A stretch of 64,000 nt of DNA from Gemella cuniculi DSM 15828. Lineage in GTDB: Bacteria > Bacillota > Bacilli > Staphylococcales > Gemellaceae. The stretch is from NCBI RefSeq assembly GCF_000425665.1, contig NZ_KE384431.1, forward strand, positions 218,692-282,691. Direction: 5' to 3'. This document shows positions 1 through 8,624 of this stretch, piece by piece. The position numbers and the translations under genes were made by a program. Every line of letters begins with the position of its first letter. Positions within the stretch are counted from its first letter, which is position 1. The notes under the pieces were generated by a model, which had not been told where the DNA came from, did no database searches, and worked only from the letters and a program-made list of their open reading frames with translations.

Positions 1-1436
1 AATCCGTTGTCTAAAATTGCTTCTCCATTTTCTGCATAAAACACTGGTATTGGTACACCCCAAACTCGCTGACGGCTAATTACCCAATCTCCACGATCAC
101 GAATCATATTATATAATCTTGGTTTACCCCATTCACTATAAAATTTAGTGTTATCTACCGCTTCTAATAATTCTTTACGAAACGCATCAATAGAACAGAA
201 CCATTGAGGTGTCGCACGGAAAATAATTGGTTTTTTACTACGCCAATCATGTGGATATGAGTGAGTAATATCTTCACGTTTTAACAACGCTCCAATTTCA
301 TCTAAGTGTGCAATGATATTTTTATTAGCGTCAAAAACAAATTGACCAGCGAATTGTCCCGCTTCTTCTGTCAGAACACCTTGATTATCAACCGGAGATA
401 ACACTCCAAGTTTATATTTCCCTTGACCAACAAGATAGTCATCAACCCCGTGTCCAGGAGCAGTATGAACTAATCCAGTCCCTGAATCTAATGTTACGTA
501 GTCCGCTAAAATTAATGTAGAAGTACGCTCTAAGAATGGATGTTGACATAATAAATATTCCAAGTCTTTACCTACTAGTACTTCTCCAGTTTCATAGTCA
601 TCCCAACCAAATTTTTCTGCAAGATGGCTTACGCGTTCTTTCGCCACTAAGTAACTCTCTCCATTAGCTTTAACCACTTGATATTCAAAATCAGGGTGAA
701 CAGCAATACCTAAGTTTGCCGGTAATGTCCAAGGTGTAGTCGTCCAAATTACAAATTTTGTTCCTTTTTCTACTGCACCATTTTCGCTAACTAAATCAAA
801 TGCAACATAAATAGATGGAGAGGTATGATCTCTATACTCAATTTCTGCTTCTGCCAACGCAGATTCAGATGACGGTGACCAATAGATAGGTTTTAGTCCT
901 TTATAGATGTATCCTTTATCTACCATTTTTCCAAATACTCGAATTTGTTCAGCTTCAAATTTTGGATCAAGGGTAATATATGGATTTTCCCAATCTCCTA
1001 TAACTCCTAATTTTTTAAAATCTGCACGTTGCTTATCAACTTGTTTTAATGCATAATCTTTACATTTATTTCTAAATTTAGTTGCTGGCATTGACTTTCT
1101 ATCCACACCATTATTCACTAGAACTTGTTCTATTGGCAATCCATGCGTATCCCATCCTGGAACATAATTAGATACAAAACCATTCATATTTTTATATTTC
1201 ACGATAAAATCTTTTAAAATTTTATTAAGTGCATGACCAATATGAATGTTACCATTAGCATACGGAGGACCATCATGAAGTACATATGTTGGTTTCCCTG
1301 AATTTTTTTCTAAAATTTTTCTGTATAAATCCATTTCTTCCCAACGTTTTAAAAATTCAGGTTCTTTGTTCGGAAGATTACCACGCATTGGAAATTTTGT
1401 TTTTGGCATTAACAATGTATCTTTTAACTCTACCAT
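1..1436 (-). CDS. ileS: Isoleucyl-tRNA synthetase, N-terminal half (partial)
   Basis: This class I aminoacyl-tRNA synthetase charges tRNA-Ile in the cytoplasm. The reading frame is open from the start codon at 1436 to the window edge, giving about 478 codons of an enzyme usually a little over 900 residues long, so the C-terminal half lies outside. The HIGH nucleotide-binding signature is at residues 65-68, in the context [14 protein letters not shown], and the downstream [10 protein letters not shown] stretch typical of IleRS is also readable. An AAAGGAG ribosome-binding site lies just before the ATG. The T-box leader immediately upstream supports the Ile assignment. Confidence 0.97.
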   Translation of the reverse strand, partial: MVELKDTLLMPKTKFPMRGNLPNKEPEFLKRWEEMDLYRKILEKNSGKPTYVLHDGPPYANGNIHIGHALNKILKDFIVKYKNMNGFVSNYVPGWDTHGLPIEQVLVNNGVDRKSMPATKFRNKCKDYALKQVDKQRADFKKLGVIGDWENPYITLDPKFEAEQIRVFGKMVDKGYIYKGLKPIYWSPSSESALAEAEIEYRDHTSPSIYVAFDLVSENGAVEKGTKFVIWTTTPWTLPANLGIAVHPDFEYQVVKANGESYLVAKERVSHLAEKFGWDDYETGEVLVGKDLEYLLCQHPFLERTSTLILADYVTLDSGTGLVHTAPGHGVDDYLVGQGKYKLGVLSPVDNQGVLTEEAGQFAGQFVFDANKNIIAHLDEIGALLKREDITHSYPHDWRSKKPIIFRATPQWFCSIDAFRKELLEAVDNTKFYSEWGKPRLYNMIRDRGDWVISRQRVWGVPIPVFYAENGEAILDNG

Positions 1437-1455
1437 TTTTTCTCCTTTCAATTAT

Positions 1456-1660
1456 AAAAAACCCCTAGTAAAAGTTTATAGAGGGCGAAATGTATCCACG
1501 GTACCACCTCTTTTTAACTCCTACTAAGAGCACTCTTTGATTCTATTTTATTTTCACAATAAAGTGATAACTACTCACGCTTCATAAAACTTTTCACCAA
1601 CCAGTTTTTCTCTAAAAATCCACAATAATAGCCTTGTCTTTACTTAAGATGTTATAATTA
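1456..1660 (-). promoter_or_regulatory. T-box riboswitch leader of ileS (probable Ile specifier)
   Basis: Read on the minus strand, the leader contains the conserved T-box element GAGGTGGTACCGTGG (plus-strand 1496-1510). It is followed by a terminator hairpin with a T-run (1456-1484; stem CCTCTATAA with TTATAGGGG-type pairing and a bulged C). Upstream are an AGAGA segment and a GGTGAAA segment as in stem I. A candidate specifier ATC sits in TTATCACT (plus-strand 1566-1568), which fits isoleucine. Uncharged tRNA-Ile would pair with the specifier and the T-box bulge and prevent termination before ileS. The T-box and gene are clear; the specifier position is my reading by analogy. Confidence 0.9.
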
Positions 1661-1854
1661 TATTATATTTATCTCAAAGTTTCAAGTATTTTATGTGAAT
1701 TTAATTTAAAATTTTCTGAAAATAATATTTTTCATATTTTTTGTGCATCAATATTGATAAAAATTTTAATTTTATCATCACTTTTACTCAATGTTCTAAC
1801 ATGCATCTTCTCTGCTAATAAATTTTCACTTTATCTGAAAACTATTTTTTTGAG

Positions 1855-2499
1855 TTATGAACCTATATAATTTCTTAATGCTTGACCTCCATACTGTAGT
1901 AGTTGAGTATTTGTTACAGATGCTGTTAAATTAATTATCCCACTTTTTATTTCTATGTTATCTATCATAACAGGCAAATTTGAAGAAGAAAGTGTGATTA
2001 TATTTCCATTGACAGTTGCACCACTTCCAGTTAAAATTTCTTTAAGATACTTTTCTAATGCAAAATTAGGAATAGAAACTTTACCTATTTTTGCATTTTC
2101 AAGAACAAGTTCTATTTTATTATTCGTACCAACTACTTTAATATTAGAAGCTAACTGCGTTGTCCATAATCCTAATTTCATTGGAATCTTTGCTTCAATA
2201 CTATCTCCAACCAATCTATAACTACCATTTTGTAAAGTAACATTGTTTTTAGTAATATCTTTTAACAATGCTAAAAACATTTCGTTATCTACACCTACTT
2301 TGGTAATTAATTTCGAACTCCCATAATTTATATTTCTGATAAAATCTTGATTTAAATCACTTAATTTTTTTTCACTTTTCACATTAGCAAGTGTTTCATT
2401 ACTTTTTATTTTCTCATTTGGTGTAAGTGCATAAGTGACACCACCACCTAATAATGCTAAAACAACAACAAAAGCTAGTAATTTTCTCAATACTTTCAC
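1855..2499 (-). CDS. Membrane-anchored extracytoplasmic protein, YpmS/DUF2140-like
   Basis: The 214-residue protein starts at a GTG with a GGAG ribosome-binding site upstream. It has one hydrophobic anchor at about residues 5-25 and the rest appears to lie outside the membrane. The body is rich in short beta-prone stretches (NGSYRLVGDSIEAKIPMKLG and later repeats of the same style), which resembles the YpmS (DUF2140) family of uncharacterised Firmicute proteins. The function is unknown. It is monocistronic, with no partner close by on the same strand. Confidence 0.7.
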   Translation of the reverse strand: MKVLRKLLAFVVVLALLGGGVTYALTPNEKIKSNETLANVKSEKKLSDLNQDFIRNINYGSSKLITKVGVDNEMFLALLKDITKNNVTLQNGSYRLVGDSIEAKIPMKLGLWTTQLASNIKVVGTNNKIELVLENAKIGKVSIPNFALEKYLKEILTGSGATVNGNIITLSSSNLPVMIDNIEIKSGIINLTASVTNTQLLQYGGQALRNYIGS

Positions 2500-2754
2500 T
2501 ATACCAAACTCCTTTTTCCGTAGTTGTATCTACTATACAAATATAACTTAAAACATGGTTAATATTTTTTATTGCTATACTTTTAGTTCTGATAAATGAT
2601 ATAATATAACTGTAAATAAAGTACTTAAGAGGATAATATGAACAAATAAAAACTTTTAAAATTTTCCCAATATACCCTAAACTAAAAATAAACAATTATC
2701 AAAAACACTAGCATTTGTAAGTATTGTTTAAAGTATTTAAAATATCATATATTG
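2500..2754. other. AT-rich intergenic stretch, no supported gene
   Basis: I see no ORF with a ribosome-binding site here. The stretch contains the promoter side of the YpmS-like gene and otherwise low-complexity AT-rich sequence. Confidence 0.5.
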
Positions 2755-2970
2755 ATGAAGAAACATAAAAAACTACATTCTCTTAATTCAATTACTTTTA
2801 ATTTCTATTATGCAGAATGAAATAAGAATTTACCGGAATACAAAACCAAATATTTCATCATAACTATTGTCCCTTTTGAAATAGGATTTTATACTTTTAT
2901 AGTTGCCGAAATACTATCCATAATTCTACTTTTTTATTACTTATCCACATTATTTTTTGTAACAATATAA
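2755..2970 (+). pseudogene. Possible remnant of a small membrane protein with in-frame TGA
   Basis: From an ATG at 2755 one frame runs to a TAA at 2968-2970 with a single TGA at 2818-2820. Before the stop it reads MKKHKKLHSLNSITFNFYYAE. After it reads NKNLPEYKTKYF and then a long hydrophobic stretch typical of a membrane segment. Codon use looks coding in both halves, but there is no convincing ribosome-binding site. I do not recognise a family. It could be a decayed membrane protein or a chance open frame in AT-rich DNA. Confidence 0.25.
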
Positions 2971-3212
2971 CTAATAAAATCTGATAATCCTGCTATATCA
3001 AAAACACTAAATTATACTGTTTTATCTATTTCTATTATCCTGAACCTTTTCAATTAAGTACAGTTGGGATAATTTTTTTCAGGACAAGTTTTACATTTCT
3101 ATTTGGACACAGTTTTTAATACAAATTTTTCTATTTAGACAACCCTTGAATTTTGACTTTAAATTGCTTAAAACACACTAAGAAAACTCTTTCTTTTATT
3201 TTAGTTATGTGT

Positions 3213-3282
3213 TATAATTATATATACAAAGAATATTTTTCATATTTAATAAGTCTAGTCTTCCCTACTAGACTTATTTTTT
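3213..3282 (+). ncRNA. Possible short RNA or attenuator: promoter followed by strong terminator
   Basis: An extended -10 element TGTTATAAT ends at 3218. About 30 bases later a perfect 10-bp stem TAAGTCTAGT/ACTAGACTTA (3250-3259 with 3267-3276) is followed by six Ts (3277-3282). A transcript from this promoter would be only about 55-60 nt long. It could be a small RNA or an attenuated leader for the small gene starting at 3361. No ORF of note lies inside. The terminator is certain in sequence terms; the promoter is a motif match only. Confidence 0.45.
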
Positions 3283-3360
3283 ATTGGAAAATTTTATAGA
3301 AAACGTTTAATTGGAAATATTTTCATGATATAATAAAAGAAAGAACGGGAGTTGATAACT

Positions 3361-3648
3361 ATGATAAAAATATGCAAAAATTTCACACCAAAAATTGATG
3401 AAAAATGTTCATCTATTTACATAAAAGATAAGGAAGATTCAAAAAGAATTCTATTTATACTTAACGAATTAGAAGATACCCTCGATGAGCCTATTAATAA
3501 AGAATTTGATCCGTATTATTATGAATTGCACGAAGAACCTATAGAACTAGCTAGTTCTCCTGGGCTAGAAATAAATGCGAGAGATTACATCTATTTCACT
3601 AAGACAATAAAGAAAAGTTTAATAAATATTAAAAAACATTTAATCTGA
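3361..3648 (+). CDS. Small hypothetical protein (95 aa)
   Basis: I do not recognise this protein. It is acidic in its middle part (for example LNELEDTLDEP) with a basic C-terminal end, and has no membrane segment or signal peptide. I chose the ATG at 3361 because GGGAG (3346-3350) lies ten bases upstream; a TTG at 3352 in the same frame would sit almost on that site. An extended -10 motif TGATATAAT (3326-3334) is close by. It converges on the circular bacteriocin operon, separated by a 12-bp perfect hairpin. Its position gives no firm clue to function. Confidence 0.55.
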   Translation: MIKICKNFTPKIDEKCSSIYIKDKEDSKRILFILNELEDTLDEPINKEFDPYYYELHEEPIELASSPGLEINARDYIYFTKTIKKSLINIKKHLI

Positions 3649-3691
3649 ATATGAAACATCACCTAATTTATGAACCATACCATATGCAGAA

Positions 3692-3727
3692 AGGGAATCA
3701 GAATAAATTAACCTCTTCTGATTCCCT
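3692..3727. terminator. Perfect 12-bp inverted repeat between convergent genes
   Basis: AGGGAATCAGAA (3692-3703) and TTCTGATTCCCT (3716-3727) form a perfect 12-bp stem with a 12-base loop. Only a short T-run follows on the minus strand and none on the plus strand. Lying between the convergent small gene and the bacteriocin operon, it is probably a shared, weak terminator. Confidence 0.5.
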
Positions 3728-3792
3728 ACCGTACTAATAGTCCGCCTCATATCTTTTACATACTTTAACAAATGATTTTTATTTACAAACCT

Positions 3793-3945
3793 CTATTTTA
3801 TTAATTTTCTTTTATTTAATATATATATAGACAAAAATATTGTTATACACAATACAATTGGGGCATATTCTATTTTTGCAATTAACATACCTATTCCAAT
3901 TATATTTAAAGAAATTATTATAATATTTTCCAGTAGTTTTTTCAT
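3793..3945 (-). CDS. Candidate circular-bacteriocin immunity protein (50 aa)
   Basis: The last gene of the bacteriocin operon encodes only 50 residues. It has a perfect AGGAGG ribosome-binding site and an ATG at 3945. The protein is a basic, very hydrophobic peptide: MKKLLENIIIISLN, then about two membrane segments, ending in LNKRKLIK. Small cationic hydrophobic proteins of this kind are the usual immunity proteins of circular bacteriocin clusters. The role is inferred from size, charge, hydrophobicity and position; no sequence motif proves it. It follows the 162-residue membrane protein gene by 31 bases and would be translated from the same transcript. Confidence 0.72.
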   Translation of the reverse strand: MKKLLENIIIISLNIIGIGMLIAKIEYAPIVLCITIFLSIYILNKRKLIK

Positions 3946-3976
3946 TTAGATATTCCTCCTAACAAATCTCTTATAT

Positions 3977-4465
3977 TTAAATTACTATCAACAATCCAGA
4001 TAATACAAAAAAATTTATAAGTGATATTTTCATAATTTTGTATTTGTTAATAATCATTAATTTAGATAATATAGAATAAATCATCGCTGAAATTATTATA
4101 TAAACAGCAATCTGGAAAAATTTTAACAAGCTAATATTTATCCATGTATCTAAAGCTATTAGCAATAAATTATATATGAGATATATAATACCATAAATAA
4201 AATATACCTTTTCTTTTACTATAAATAACATATGTTTATCACCATATATTTTAGTGAAATTTATACTTATAGAAATAATAATGTTACTAATTAACGCTGA
4301 ACCATATATCAAAATCAGATTTAAACTTAGTAATATTACTACTAATATATAATAATTTATTTCTACTGTGTTTTCCAATTGTTTTACTGAATATTGATTA
4401 TCCGCAATAATCAATCTAAGAAAAATTATAATTATCAACAAAATATGTATAATTTTATCTTTCAT
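3977..4465 (-). CDS. Membrane protein of the circular bacteriocin cluster (162 aa)
   Basis: This 162-residue protein has about five hydrophobic segments and few polar stretches, so it should be an integral membrane protein. It has a GGGGG-type ribosome-binding site close before its ATG and starts 15 bases after the SpoIIM-like gene. Circular bacteriocin operons commonly encode such small multispanning proteins, thought to act in maturation, secretion or immunity. I cannot assign it to a named member of those operons. No ATP-binding motif is present. Confidence 0.65.
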   Translation of the reverse strand: MKDKIIHILLIIIIFLRLIIADNQYSVKQLENTVEINYYILVVILLSLNLILIYGSALISNIIISISINFTKIYGDKHMLFIVKEKVYFIYGIIYLIYNLLLIALDTWINISLLKFFQIAVYIIISAMIYSILSKLMIINKYKIMKISLINFFVLSGLLIVI

Positions 4466-4480
4466 TCGTCCCCCTTTATT

Positions 4481-4954
4481 TTATAGAAATTTAATAGCTA
4501 AATATGGAGTTATGAAACTTTCTATTAATGCAGCACTAATGAGCAAAAAATAATATTTCAAAAAAAATTTTTTTATGCAATAGTCATCATTTTTTATTTT
4601 GTATAATATATAACTAATGACATTTAATAAAATTACCATTTCTAATACACCATGAGGTAGCACCAAAATAATCTTTTGAATTTCCTCTAGTTTATTTATT
4701 AAAAGAGCTAACATTAATGAATTAATTATTATCATAGATTTCGGTAATACTTTAACCTTGAATCGCATAGATAATAACAACATAAAATACCATAATGTAT
4801 TCTTAAATAATATATTTATAAAAAATAAAAAGTTGCTTCTTAAATTAATTTCTATTTTTACAATGGGATGTGTATCCATTCCTCTAGTTAATAATAAAAA
4901 TATAAGAAAAGTGACTATGAATGTAAAATATACTTTAAATTGTTCTTTTTTCAT
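4481..4954 (-). CDS. SpoIIM/DUF95-family membrane protein of the bacteriocin cluster
   Basis: This 157-residue protein has several membrane segments. It carries two signatures that recall the SpoIIM (DUF95) family: LPHGVLEM at residues 99-106 and ALIESFITP at 142-150. DUF95 proteins are a hallmark of circular bacteriocin gene clusters, where they are needed for production or secretion and contribute to self-protection. It lies directly downstream of the structural gene, 47 bases away, with its own AGGAG site. The genus need not sporulate: this is a cluster-specific member of the family. Family placement is from recognised motifs and context. Confidence 0.8.
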   Translation of the reverse strand: MKKEQFKVYFTFIVTFLIFLLLTRGMDTHPIVKIEINLRSNFLFFINILFKNTLWYFMLLLSMRFKVKVLPKSMIIINSLMLALLINKLEEIQKIILVLPHGVLEMVILLNVISYILYKIKNDDYCIKKFFLKYYFLLISAALIESFITPYLAIKFL

Positions 4955-5001
4955 TTTGTTAGCTCCTATACTTTAAAGAGATGCATTAATATTTTTCACA
5001 T

Positions 5002-5274
5002 TTATGCTGATACTAATCCAAACGCTCCTATTACAGTTATAGCCCAACCAGGTAAGGTAATACCTAATATCATTGCTACTCCATCAACTGCTCCTCCACC
5101 GGCTGAAATATAATTAACCAATTTTTCATACCATCCAGGGGCTAATGTTATACCTAATTTTCCTGCTATAAAATAAACATTCGTAAACAGTAGTGCTACG
5201 CAAGATAAGAATATAATCATTTTAATTAAGTTATATTCCGTCTTTGTTAAAGTTAATTTTTCTATTATATTCAT
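5002..5274 (-). CDS. Circular bacteriocin precursor, gassericin A-like
   Basis: The 90-residue precursor splits naturally after Asn32 into a 32-residue leader, with a hydrophobic part ending LLFTN, and a 58-residue core beginning VYFIAGKLGITLAPG and ending GAFGLVSA. The core has exactly the length of gassericin A and aligns with it without gaps: IYWIADQFGIHLATG versus VYFIAGKLGITLAPG at the start, ILGVTLPAWAL versus ILGITLPGWAI in the second half, and Ala at the end. Gassericin A is also cut after an Asn and joined head to tail. So the mature product is predicted to be a 58-residue ring formed by a Val1-Ala58 peptide bond that kills related Gram-positives by membrane permeabilisation. A strong promoter and an AGGAGG site precede it. 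The remembered gassericin sequence is the basis; activity is inferred. Confidence 0.9.
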   Translation of the reverse strand: MNIIEKLTLTKTEYNLIKMIIFLSCVALLFTNVYFIAGKLGITLAPGWYEKLVNYISAGGGAVDGVAMILGITLPGWAITVIGAFGLVSA

Positions 5275-5309
5275 TTTTTACCTCCTATGTTGCATCTCTT
5301 TCTTACTCA

Positions 5310-5338
5310 AGTATACACCTCTTTTATATGTGTGTAAA
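5310..5338 (-). promoter_or_regulatory. Promoter of the circular bacteriocin operon
   Basis: On the minus strand a -35 TTTACA (plus-strand 5333-5338) and a -10 TATACT (5310-5315) are separated by exactly 17 bases. The -10 lies about 35 bases before the precursor's start codon. Both hexamers are close to the sigma-A consensus, so the operon looks constitutively transcribed; I see no obvious operator repeat. Confidence 0.75.
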
Positions 5339-5574
5339 TAAAGCTATTATGTAATTTTAGAGTGAGAAGAGAACTTAATATCTAGTCTAACCATAAAATT
5401 ATTCCTAATCAATTAATAATACCTTGTCCTTTAATATTTACTTAATATATTTTTTAATCATAGAAAATTGTAACCGTAAATATAATTTTAAATTATATAT
5501 TATATTTTTAAAATGTTTTTATACTAAAAAATTTTATCTACTTAAATTTTAATTTTTTTAGTAAAAGAAAATTT

Positions 5575-7081
5575 TTATTTCCCCACATTTTCTTCCGTTC
5601 CATCTTGGAATTTCACGATAAAGTCTTGCTTATTTTTTACAATTATGCAGTCAATAGTATTACACCAAAGGTCAACATCAAATTTGGTAATTGCCTCTTG
5701 CTCTTTTATTGTTTTTAAAAAGCTAGCCACTTCATCTCTTCTTACTTCTTTATCTAAGATATTTTGAGTTAAGTTCGTTAATTCTTCTTGAACTTTTTCA
5801 TATTCAGCTACTGCTTCTTGATATTTTTCTTCATACTCTTTTTGATTTTGAGTTTTTTTGCTATTCTCACTTATTAAATAATTAATAGTGTCGACAATTT
5901 CATTAAGCTCATCTTCTGATTTGGATTTTCGTTTCTCTAACTCTGTGGTATCTAAAGCTAAATCTATTAATTCTTGCCCCTCTTTTATTATAGTTTTTTT
6001 TCTTTTTATTAGTTGATTAACTGCTTTCACGAAAATTTCTTTTATTTCATTCTCTGATAAGTGAGGTGTTGTACATTTTTCATCAGCTTTAAATTTTTCA
6101 TTACATTGCCATATTGTCCCTTCGATATTTACTATTTAAATGCCACAGTTTCGAGCCGTAAGTGCCTCCACAGCAGCCACATTTTATCCTACTTGAGAAG
6201 ATACTAACACTAGAATACTTAGTTTTATCTTCTAATTTTTTCTGAAGTATTCTCTGAACCCTATCAAATGTTTCTTTAGAAATTATCGCTTCATGGTTAT
6301 CCCTAATATAATACTGTTGTACTTCTCCTTCATTTTTCTTGGATTTTTTCGTTAAATAATCTACAGTAAACGTTTTTTGAAGTAAGGCATCTCCTTTATA
6401 CTTTTCATTAGATAATATCCCTTTAATAGTTCCGTGATACCATTTTTCTTTCCCTTGTACTGTTTTAATTCCTTCTGATGTTAACCTAGTAGCTATTGTT
6501 CCTATAGTAAACCCCTGCAAAAACATACAATATATCCTTCTAACAATTTTTGCTTGTTCTTCATTTATTACTAAATTTCCATCTTCACCTCTGTCGTACC
6601 CTAAAAAGTGTTTATAAGCCACACTTACCTTTCCTTGCGCAAATCTCCGTCTGTGTCCCCACGCAACATTTTCTGATATTGATCTACTTTCTTCTTGTGC
6701 TAGTGAGCTCATGATTGTTATGAGTAACTCTCCTTTTGAATCAAGCGTCCAGATGTTCTCTTTTTCGAAATAAATTTCAATACCTTTTTCTTTTAATTTT
6801 CTTACTGTCGTTAGGCTATCTACTGTATTTCTTGCGAATCTACTTACACTTTTTGTTATTATTAAATCAATCTTTCCGTCCAAAGCGTCATTTATCATAT
6901 TTTGAAATCCAATACGCTTTTTAGTATTTGTTCCTGAAATTCCCTCATCAGAATACATTCCTGCAAATTCCCAATCATTACGACCTTTTATATAATTTTC
7001 GTAGTAGTCTATTTGTGCCTCTATTGATATTCGACTAAACTTACTTAATGTAGCTGGTATCGTTGTTACTTTTTTCTTCAT
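5575..7081 (-). pseudogene. Large serine recombinase 2, broken and lacking its catalytic serine
   Basis: The gene has a resolvase domain, a recombinase domain and a zinc ribbon (KCGCCGG), with a coiled-coil tail. A one-base frameshift in a GGG run at about 6118 splits it: the first part ends shortly after the zinc ribbon, and the second frame continues TIWQCNEKFKADEKC and runs to a C-terminal tail rich in Glu and Lys. The N-terminus reads TIPATLSKFSRISIEAQIDYY. In this family a YARVSTD-type segment with the nucleophilic Ser normally lies between LSKF and EAQ, so about 25 residues including the active-site Ser seem deleted in frame. It overlaps the recombinase upstream by 41 bases. It cannot be an active recombinase as it stands. 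Confidence 0.85.
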
Positions 7082-8408
7082 TTTTCTTCTCCTTTTTATT
7101 TCTCCAAATTTCAGTCATTCTGCGACTACATTCTTTTTTCTGTTCTTCTGTAAATTTAGGGCATGGTCTCCTTTTGATTATCAATTCTTTTTCTACTACT
7201 TCTCCATTTTTAAGTTGACACTTTATTTTATTATCTTTTGCAACGATGCACTCTACTTCTTTTCTCATCAGTTCTTTATCAAATCTTTTTAAATTTAAAA
7301 TTTCACAAATACTTTCTTTTAATAGCGATTCAGGTATGCTTCTAGTTGTACAAAATTTTCTTCCTTTGTCATCTGCAATCCTACATAACCATTTATGATG
7401 TTTTTTTGAAAAATATTTAGCTGTTAGCTGTTTTTCTTCTAAAATTACATTTACAATGGGCACATTGTATTTTTGTAGTAAACGGATAAGTTTTTATTGA
7501 TTCATTTCCAAATACTCCTAGTTCCCTTTTAAATGCTATTTTTTCCTGGACCATATCAAACAACTCTTTAGAAATTATAGGCTCATGATTATTTTCTACA
7601 AAATACATCGGCAACTCCCCTCTATTCTTTTTACTTCTTTTTGTTATTGGATCTACTATGTATTCTTTTTGTAATAATAAATTTCCTGTATAGTTAATAT
7701 TTTTTAGTATTTGTCTTATCGTAACTGCTGGAAATTTTTTTCCAGTTGGTGATGGTATGCCCATTTCATCTAGTTGTTTTTCTGTTTTTTCAGCAGATAT
7801 TCCTTTAAAGTAATTATCATAAATTAATCTGACTACCATTGCTTCTTCTTCAAATATTGATAATTTATCATTTTCCCAACGATATCCATAAATATTAAAC
7901 TTATTATTGAGGATCCCTTTTTCATAACGCTTTTTTATACTCCATTTTTCATTATTAGATATCGAGCGAATTTCCTCTTGTGCAAATGAAGCAAGTATCG
8001 AAAGCATTAATTCTCCGTCACCACTTAATGAATTTATATTCTCTTTTTCAAATCTTACTTCAACTCCTAGATCTTTTAAATGTCTAACTGTAGCAAGTAG
8101 GTCTAAAGTATTTCTTGCGAAACGCTGAATTGATTTCGTTAGAATAATATCAATCTTTCCGTCCTCTGCGTCTTTAATCATGCGATTAAACTCATCACGC
8201 TTTTTAGTAGTTGTTCCACTAATTCCAAGATCAGAATAAACCTCAACAAACTCCCACAAAGGATTTTTTTGAATAAGATTGTTGTAATAACTTATTTGTG
8301 CTGAGAGCGAATGTCTAAGTCTGTCGGTATCCACAGAAACACGAGCATAGGCTTACAACCTTAAGTTTTCTTTGAATAGTTACTTTTTTCGGTTCTATTT
8401 TTGTTCAT
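7041..8408 (-). pseudogene. Large serine recombinase 1, frameshifted in at least three places
   Basis: An intact copy would start MNKNRTEK at 8408 with a GGAG site. The frame changes near an A6 run (about 8385), reading VTIQRKLKVV, and again near 8350, where AYARVSVDTDRLRHS carries the catalytic Ser. From there the frame holds through the resolvase and recombinase domains to the zinc ribbon (QCAHCKCNF). There a tandem 7-base duplication, TTAGCTG twice at 7417-7430 on the plus strand, shifts the frame. Removing one copy restores RRKTAKYFSKK and the remaining zinc ligands. The original enzyme would have been a DNA integrase or invertase of a mobile element, adjacent to a second one. Confidence 0.85.
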
Positions 8409-8453
8409 AGTCATTCTCCTTTCTTCTACATATATATCACTCTAAACACCGAA

Positions 8454-8624
8454 TTAGTCAAGTTTATTCTCCAACAATGTACTAATATATGGTTGATATT
8501 TTTTTAGCAATTTTTTCTTAATATCCTCGAATTCTTCCAGCGTTAGCAACTTTTTAGAAAGAAGACTTTTCATCAAATTAAGAGAAAGCTGATAATCCGT
8601 TTCACTTTTAATTTGTTTATCCAT
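8454..8624 (-). CDS. SHOCT-like small protein of a recombinase module (56 aa)
   Basis: The 56-residue protein begins MDKQIKSETDYQLSLNLM and contains LLSKKLLTLEEFEDIKKKL, the look of a SHOCT (short C-terminal) helical unit. Such small proteins are commonly encoded just upstream of tandem serine recombinases in Firmicute mobile elements. It has a strong AAAGGAGG ribosome-binding site and an ATG at 8624, and reads intact although its neighbours are broken. Its function is not known. Family and context are recognised; the assignment rests on the EEF...KKKLL pattern. Confidence 0.65.
   Translation of the reverse strand: MDKQIKSETDYQLSLNLMKSLLSKKLLTLEEFEDIKKKLLKKYQPYISTLLENKLD

Noticed and set aside
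3060..3160. GGACAAG and GGACACAG motifs with TTTCTATTT, looking like insertion-sequence ends
   Set aside because: No matching inverted repeat or transposase remnant could be found in the flanks.
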